NCBI GenBank assembly: GCA_024653875.1
Contig: JANLHE010000460.1
Span: 1 to 9,106 of the forward strand
DNA length: 9,106 nucleotides
Direction: 5' to 3'
From: Acidobacteriota bacterium
Lineage (GTDB): Bacteria > Acidobacteriota > Vicinamibacteria > Vicinamibacterales > SCN-69-37
The first letter of the stretch is position 1, and the number at the start of each line of letters is the position of its first letter. Made by a program: the position numbers and the translations under genes. Of this stretch, positions 7,113 to 9,106 are shown piece by piece. A model generated the notes under the pieces. The model saw nothing but the letters and a program-made list of their open reading frames with translations, was not told the origin of the DNA and ran no database searches.

Positions 7113-8204
7113 ATGACGTCCATGGCTGTCACCGACCTCCCCCTGCTGGAACACTCTCCGATGCCGGCGCGTGAAGAAATGGAACGCGCCTTCTTCCAGG
7201 GCGACGCGTCCTACGACGGGTTGTTCTACACTGGCGTCCGGACCACCGGCATCTTCTGCCGCCCGTCGTGCACGGCACGAAAACCAAAGCCGGAGAACGT
7301 CGAGTTTTTTGGCACGGTCAAGGACGTGCTCTTCGCCGGCTACCGCGCGTGCCTGCGCTGCAAACCCCTTGAGAACGGCGACCAGCATCCGTCCTGGCTG
7401 GACGCGCTCATGACGCGCATCGATGCCGAGCCCGCCGCGCGCCTTCGGGAAGCCGACCTGCGCACCATGGGCCTCGACCCCGCGCGGGTGCGCCGGTACT
7501 TCGCCAGCAAGTACGGACTGACCTTTCAGGCCTACTGCCGCGCCCGGCGCCTGTCCCAGGCGCTCGACTCAATCAAACAGGGCGGGACGGTGGACGATGC
7601 CGTGTTTGATGCGGGGTACGAATCGCACTCGGGCTTCCGCGAGGCGTTCGCGAAGACCTTTGGCGCGACGCCAGGCGCCGCGGCGCAGTCGGGCGCCGTG
7701 CACCTGGGATGGATGGACACCCCGGTCGGGCCGATGATTGCCGGCGCGACCGACGGCGGCGTGGTGCTGCTGGAGTTCACCGATCGCCGCATGCTCGAGG
7801 CGCAATTGGACACCGTCAAGCGCCGCTTCGGTCAGGGACTGGTGCCCGCGGACCATCCGCACCTCACGCGGCTGCGCCAGGAACTGGCGTCGTACTTCGA
7901 CGGCACGCTGTCCACGTTCACCGTGCCCGTTGTCGCCCCGGGCACACCGTTTGAAGAACGTGTGTGGGCGGAACTGCTGAAGATTCCCTACGGCGAGACG
8001 CGTTCGTACGAGGACATCGCCGTCGCGCTCGGCAATCGCGCCGCCGTCCGCGCCGTCGGTCGCGCCAACGGCCTCAATCGCATCGCCATCGTAATTCCCT
8101 GCCACCGGGTCGTCAACAAGAGTGGCGAACTCGGAGGCTACGGAGGCGGACTCTGGCGCAAGAGACGGCTCCTGCACCTTGAGACCGGAGGGCACGGGCT
8201 TTAG
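7113..8204 (+). CDS. ada: Ada: methylphosphotriester sensor / AraC regulator / O6-alkylguanine-DNA methyltransferase
   Basis: This is a self-sacrificing DNA repair protein and activator of the adaptive response to alkylation. The 363-aa protein keeps all three parts of E. coli Ada (354 aa). The N-terminal zinc domain (about 25-87) has C49, C53, C80 and C83 with spacing identical to Cys38/42/69/72; C49 would accept the methyl group from DNA phosphotriesters. An AraC-type helix-turn-helix region covers about 95-188, including AVFDAGYESHSGFREAFAK. The methyltransferase domain covers about 196-358, with the acceptor C330 in IPCHRVV and the arginine-finger region AVRAVGRANG (311-320). The start is uncertain: ATGs at 7113, 7122 and 7161 are in frame and none has a strong Shine-Dalgarno. 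No alkB or alkA gene is adjacent, and the flanking genes point the other way, so any regulon lies elsewhere. Confidence 0.95.
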   Translation: MTSMAVTDLPLLEHSPMPAREEMERAFFQGDASYDGLFYTGVRTTGIFCRPSCTARKPKPENVEFFGTVKDVLFAGYRACLRCKPLENGDQHPSWLDALMTRIDAEPAARLREADLRTMGLDPARVRRYFASKYGLTFQAYCRARRLSQALDSIKQGGTVDDAVFDAGYESHSGFREAFAKTFGATPGAAAQSGAVHLGWMDTPVGPMIAGATDGGVVLLEFTDRRMLEAQLDTVKRRFGQGLVPADHPHLTRLRQELASYFDGTLSTFTVPVVAPGTPFEERVWAELLKIPYGETRSYEDIAVALGNRAAVRAVGRANGLNRIAIVIPCHRVVNKSGELGGYGGGLWRKRRLLHLETGGHGL

Positions 8205-8212
8205 CTCGTGCC
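8191..8212. repeat. First arm of a paired palindrome (REP-like / terminator)
   Basis: GGCACGGGC (8191-8199) pairs with GCTCGTGCC (8204-8212) around a TTTA loop, with one G-T wobble in nine pairs. It includes the ada stop codon. It is not followed by a T run on the plus strand, so it is not a textbook intrinsic terminator, although it may end or stabilise the ada transcript. Confidence 0.6.
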
Positions 8213-8216
8213 TCTC

Positions 8217-8238
8217 GTCCCGGGCTGAAGCCCGGGAC
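8217..8238. repeat. Second, perfect palindrome of the pair
   Basis: GTCCCGGGC (8217-8225) and GCCCGGGAC (8230-8238) are exact inverted repeats around a TGAA loop. This 9-bp, very GC-rich stem lies 4 bp after the first hairpin and 20 bp past the stop of the convergent regulator gene at 8259. The core CGGGCT-loop-AGC-CG is shared with the first hairpin, which suggests two units of one repeat family rather than unrelated hairpins. It may act as a bidirectional terminator. Confidence 0.65.
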
Positions 8239-8258
8239 CTCCGCAAGGACTCGGCACA

Positions 8259-8852
8259 CTAACTCGCAGCCGTCGTGACCACCACCGCCGTTGCGGGGAT
8301 GTTGCCCAGCCGCCGGTAGGTGTGCGGCCGCGTGGAGTCGAAGTACATCGAATCGCCTTCGTTGAGCTCGTGGTCCTCGCCTTCGTAGGTGACCGCGACA
8401 CGGCCGCGCAACACGTACAGCACCTCGGCGCCCGGATGGGAATGGGGTTCCACCTCGCCAGATTTCACCGGCGCGAACTCCACGTAGTACGCGTTCATTT
8501 TCCGCTCGGGCGCCGGGTAATCGAGACACTCGAAGTCGTAGGACGACGGTTGCCCGTCGAGATGTTCGTGGAACCGGAGCCGCTCCGCCTTGCGAACGAC
8601 CGCCACCACCGGCTTCTCACGCGCTTCCGCGAAGAAGTACTCGAGGCCCACGCCGAAAACGAGGGAGATGCGCAGGAGCGTCGGCAGGGTGGGGAACAGC
8701 CGGCCGCGCTCCACCTTCGACAGCAGGGCGGGTGACAGGCCCGTGTGCTTACCCAGCTGAACCAGGCCCATCTTCTTCTTGAGCCGGAGGGCGCGGAGTT
8801 TGGGACCGATTTCGTAGCGTTCCAGGCCTTGGGTCAGGGTTGCGGACAGCAA
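8259..8852 (-). CDS. XRE-family regulator with C-terminal cupin sensor domain
   Basis: This is a 197-aa DNA-binding regulator. The N-terminal helix-turn-helix (about 16-72) reads RALRLKKKMGLVQLGKHTGL followed by SPALLSKVERGRLFPTLPTL, typical of Cro/CI-XRE proteins. A cupin_2 barrel covers about 120-195, with the metal-type residues H137, H139 and E143 (EPHSHPGAEVLYVLRG) and H177 in the second motif. Such XRE-cupin proteins (the PuuR/SutR type layout) sense a small molecule and usually repress nearby or their own genes; the ligand cannot be read from this sequence. The start is TTG at 8852, chosen because GAGGTG (8863-8858) lies 5 nt upstream and no ATG is available before the helix-turn-helix. 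The gene is convergent with ada and stands alone, behind an AT-rich control region. Confidence 0.9.
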   Translation of the reverse strand: MLSATLTQGLERYEIGPKLRALRLKKKMGLVQLGKHTGLSPALLSKVERGRLFPTLPTLLRISLVFGVGLEYFFAEAREKPVVAVVRKAERLRFHEHLDGQPSSYDFECLDYPAPERKMNAYYVEFAPVKSGEVEPHSHPGAEVLYVLRGRVAVTYEGEDHELNEGDSMYFDSTRPHTYRRLGNIPATAVVVTTAAS

Positions 8853-8857
8853 GATCG

Positions 8858-8863
8858 CACCTC
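8858..8863 (-). promoter_or_regulatory. Ribosome binding site fixing the TTG start of the XRE-cupin gene
   Basis: Read on the minus strand this is GAGGTG, followed by CGATC and then TTG. It is the clearest ribosome site near this gene and is the reason the TTG codon is taken as the start. Confidence 0.6.
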
Positions 8864-9016
8864 GTTTTCTTCCAATTCACCAAATCGCCGTTTCTTTGCG
8901 TGATGTTCACTCGATCTGTATTCAAGGTCAATCAATTGCGTATCAAGCAAACTAATTTAATTTACGATGAAAATGGAGCGCCCTACAAGGCGCGGTACGC
9001 GCGGTATCATGCCCCC
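8864..9016. promoter_or_regulatory. AT-rich divergent control region with phased TCAA repeats
   Basis: This 153-bp spacer between the XRE-cupin gene and the rightmost gene is much richer in A and T than the rest of the window, mainly at 8864-8975. TTCAA (8921-8925), ATCAA (8931-8935) and ATCAA (8942-8946) recur at 10 and 11 bp, about one helical turn. On the minus strand the outermost copy gives TTGATA, a five-of-six -35 match, but no good -10 follows at 16-18 bp. A regulator operator, a bent promoter region, or both are possible. No gene is seen here. Confidence 0.45.
9005..9010 (+). promoter_or_regulatory. Candidate -10 box of a leaderless transcript (9017 gene)
   Basis: TATCAT matches five of six -10 bases and ends 6 nt before the ATG at 9017, the same distance as at 5821. 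No Shine-Dalgarno stands before this ATG, which fits transcription starting at the first codon. The -35 candidate at the right distance (CCTACA) is weak. Confidence 0.35.
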
Positions 9017-9106
9017 ATGGTGTCGCGCGTATTTGTGATCATCGTGGCGCTGGGTGCCGCAGTGTACCGGTTCACCACCGGGGCCGTGCTGGAGGCGGTG
9101 GGCTTG
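9017..9106 (+). CDS. N-terminal fragment of an unknown membrane protein
   Basis: Thirty codons are open to the right edge of the window. After MVSR the residues VFVIIVALGAAVY (5-17) are hydrophobic and suggest a membrane anchor or first transmembrane helix. A second hydrophobic stretch may begin near GAVLEAVGL at the edge. I do not recognise a family from this length. The ATG at 9017 is preferred because the nearby ATG at 9009 is in a frame that stops after nine codons. The gene is divergent from the XRE-cupin regulator across the AT-rich spacer and is a possible target of it. Confidence 0.5.
   Translation, partial: MVSRVFVIIVALGAAVYRFTTGAVLEAVGL

Noticed and set aside
8749..8931. 60-codon minus-strand frame upstream of and overlapping the XRE-cupin start
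   Set aside because: It overlaps the helix-turn-helix coding region in another frame, has no ribosome site and no similarity I can see; leader-peptide use is not supported.

Overview
The window is a gene-dense, visibly GC-rich bacterial chromosome segment. Coding is tight, the intergenic gaps are short, and GTG and TTG starts are used. The gene set is a Ktr-type potassium uptake system, an E. coli-type argininosuccinate synthase, a Thermus-like ba3 oxidase, a fused Ada repair protein and an exported aldolase-like protein. Together with the GC-rich palindromes this suggests an environmental chemoheterotroph, possibly Acidobacteriota (Vicinamibacteria-like). That placement is a guess from gene style; no rRNA or other phylogenetic marker is present.

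Layout. Positions 1-1746 (+) hold a ktrB/trkH-like K+ channel subunit, cut by the left edge, and its cytosolic RCK partner ktrA. Positions 1761-3359 (-) hold argG followed by a small VapB-type antitoxin with no toxin gene beside it. A 124-bp divergent control region with a perfect 14-bp palindrome separates argG from a compact (+) operon at 3484-5762. That operon encodes a ba3-type (B-family) cytochrome c oxidase: the tiny subunit IIa, the CuA subunit II and the catalytic subunit I. The metal ligands and the whole K-type proton pathway known from Thermus ba3 can be read off at constant offsets. Next come a 118-aa unknown protein with C2H2 zinc-finger-like spacing (5821-6177, +) and, overlapping its stop codon tail to tail, a secreted degenerate HpcH/HpaI aldolase-like protein (6174-7022, -). 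Divergent from the latter is ada (7113-8204, +), and convergent with ada is an XRE-cupin regulator (8259-8852, -). A pair of strong palindromes lies between ada and the regulator. The last part is an AT-richer control region and the first 30 codons of a membrane protein (9017-9106, +).

How the genes work together. KtrB and KtrA form one K+ uptake complex, and the three cba genes form one respiratory enzyme. Ada is a self-contained alkylation sensor and repair enzyme. The remaining genes look like independent housekeeping or regulatory units. I see no integrase, transposase, CRISPR array, tRNA, rRNA or gene-poor stretch over 300 bp. I found no clear new multi-gene system. The least explained items are the zinc-finger-like protein, the aldolase-like protein lacking two catalytic residues, the orphan antitoxin behind argG, and the paired palindromes.
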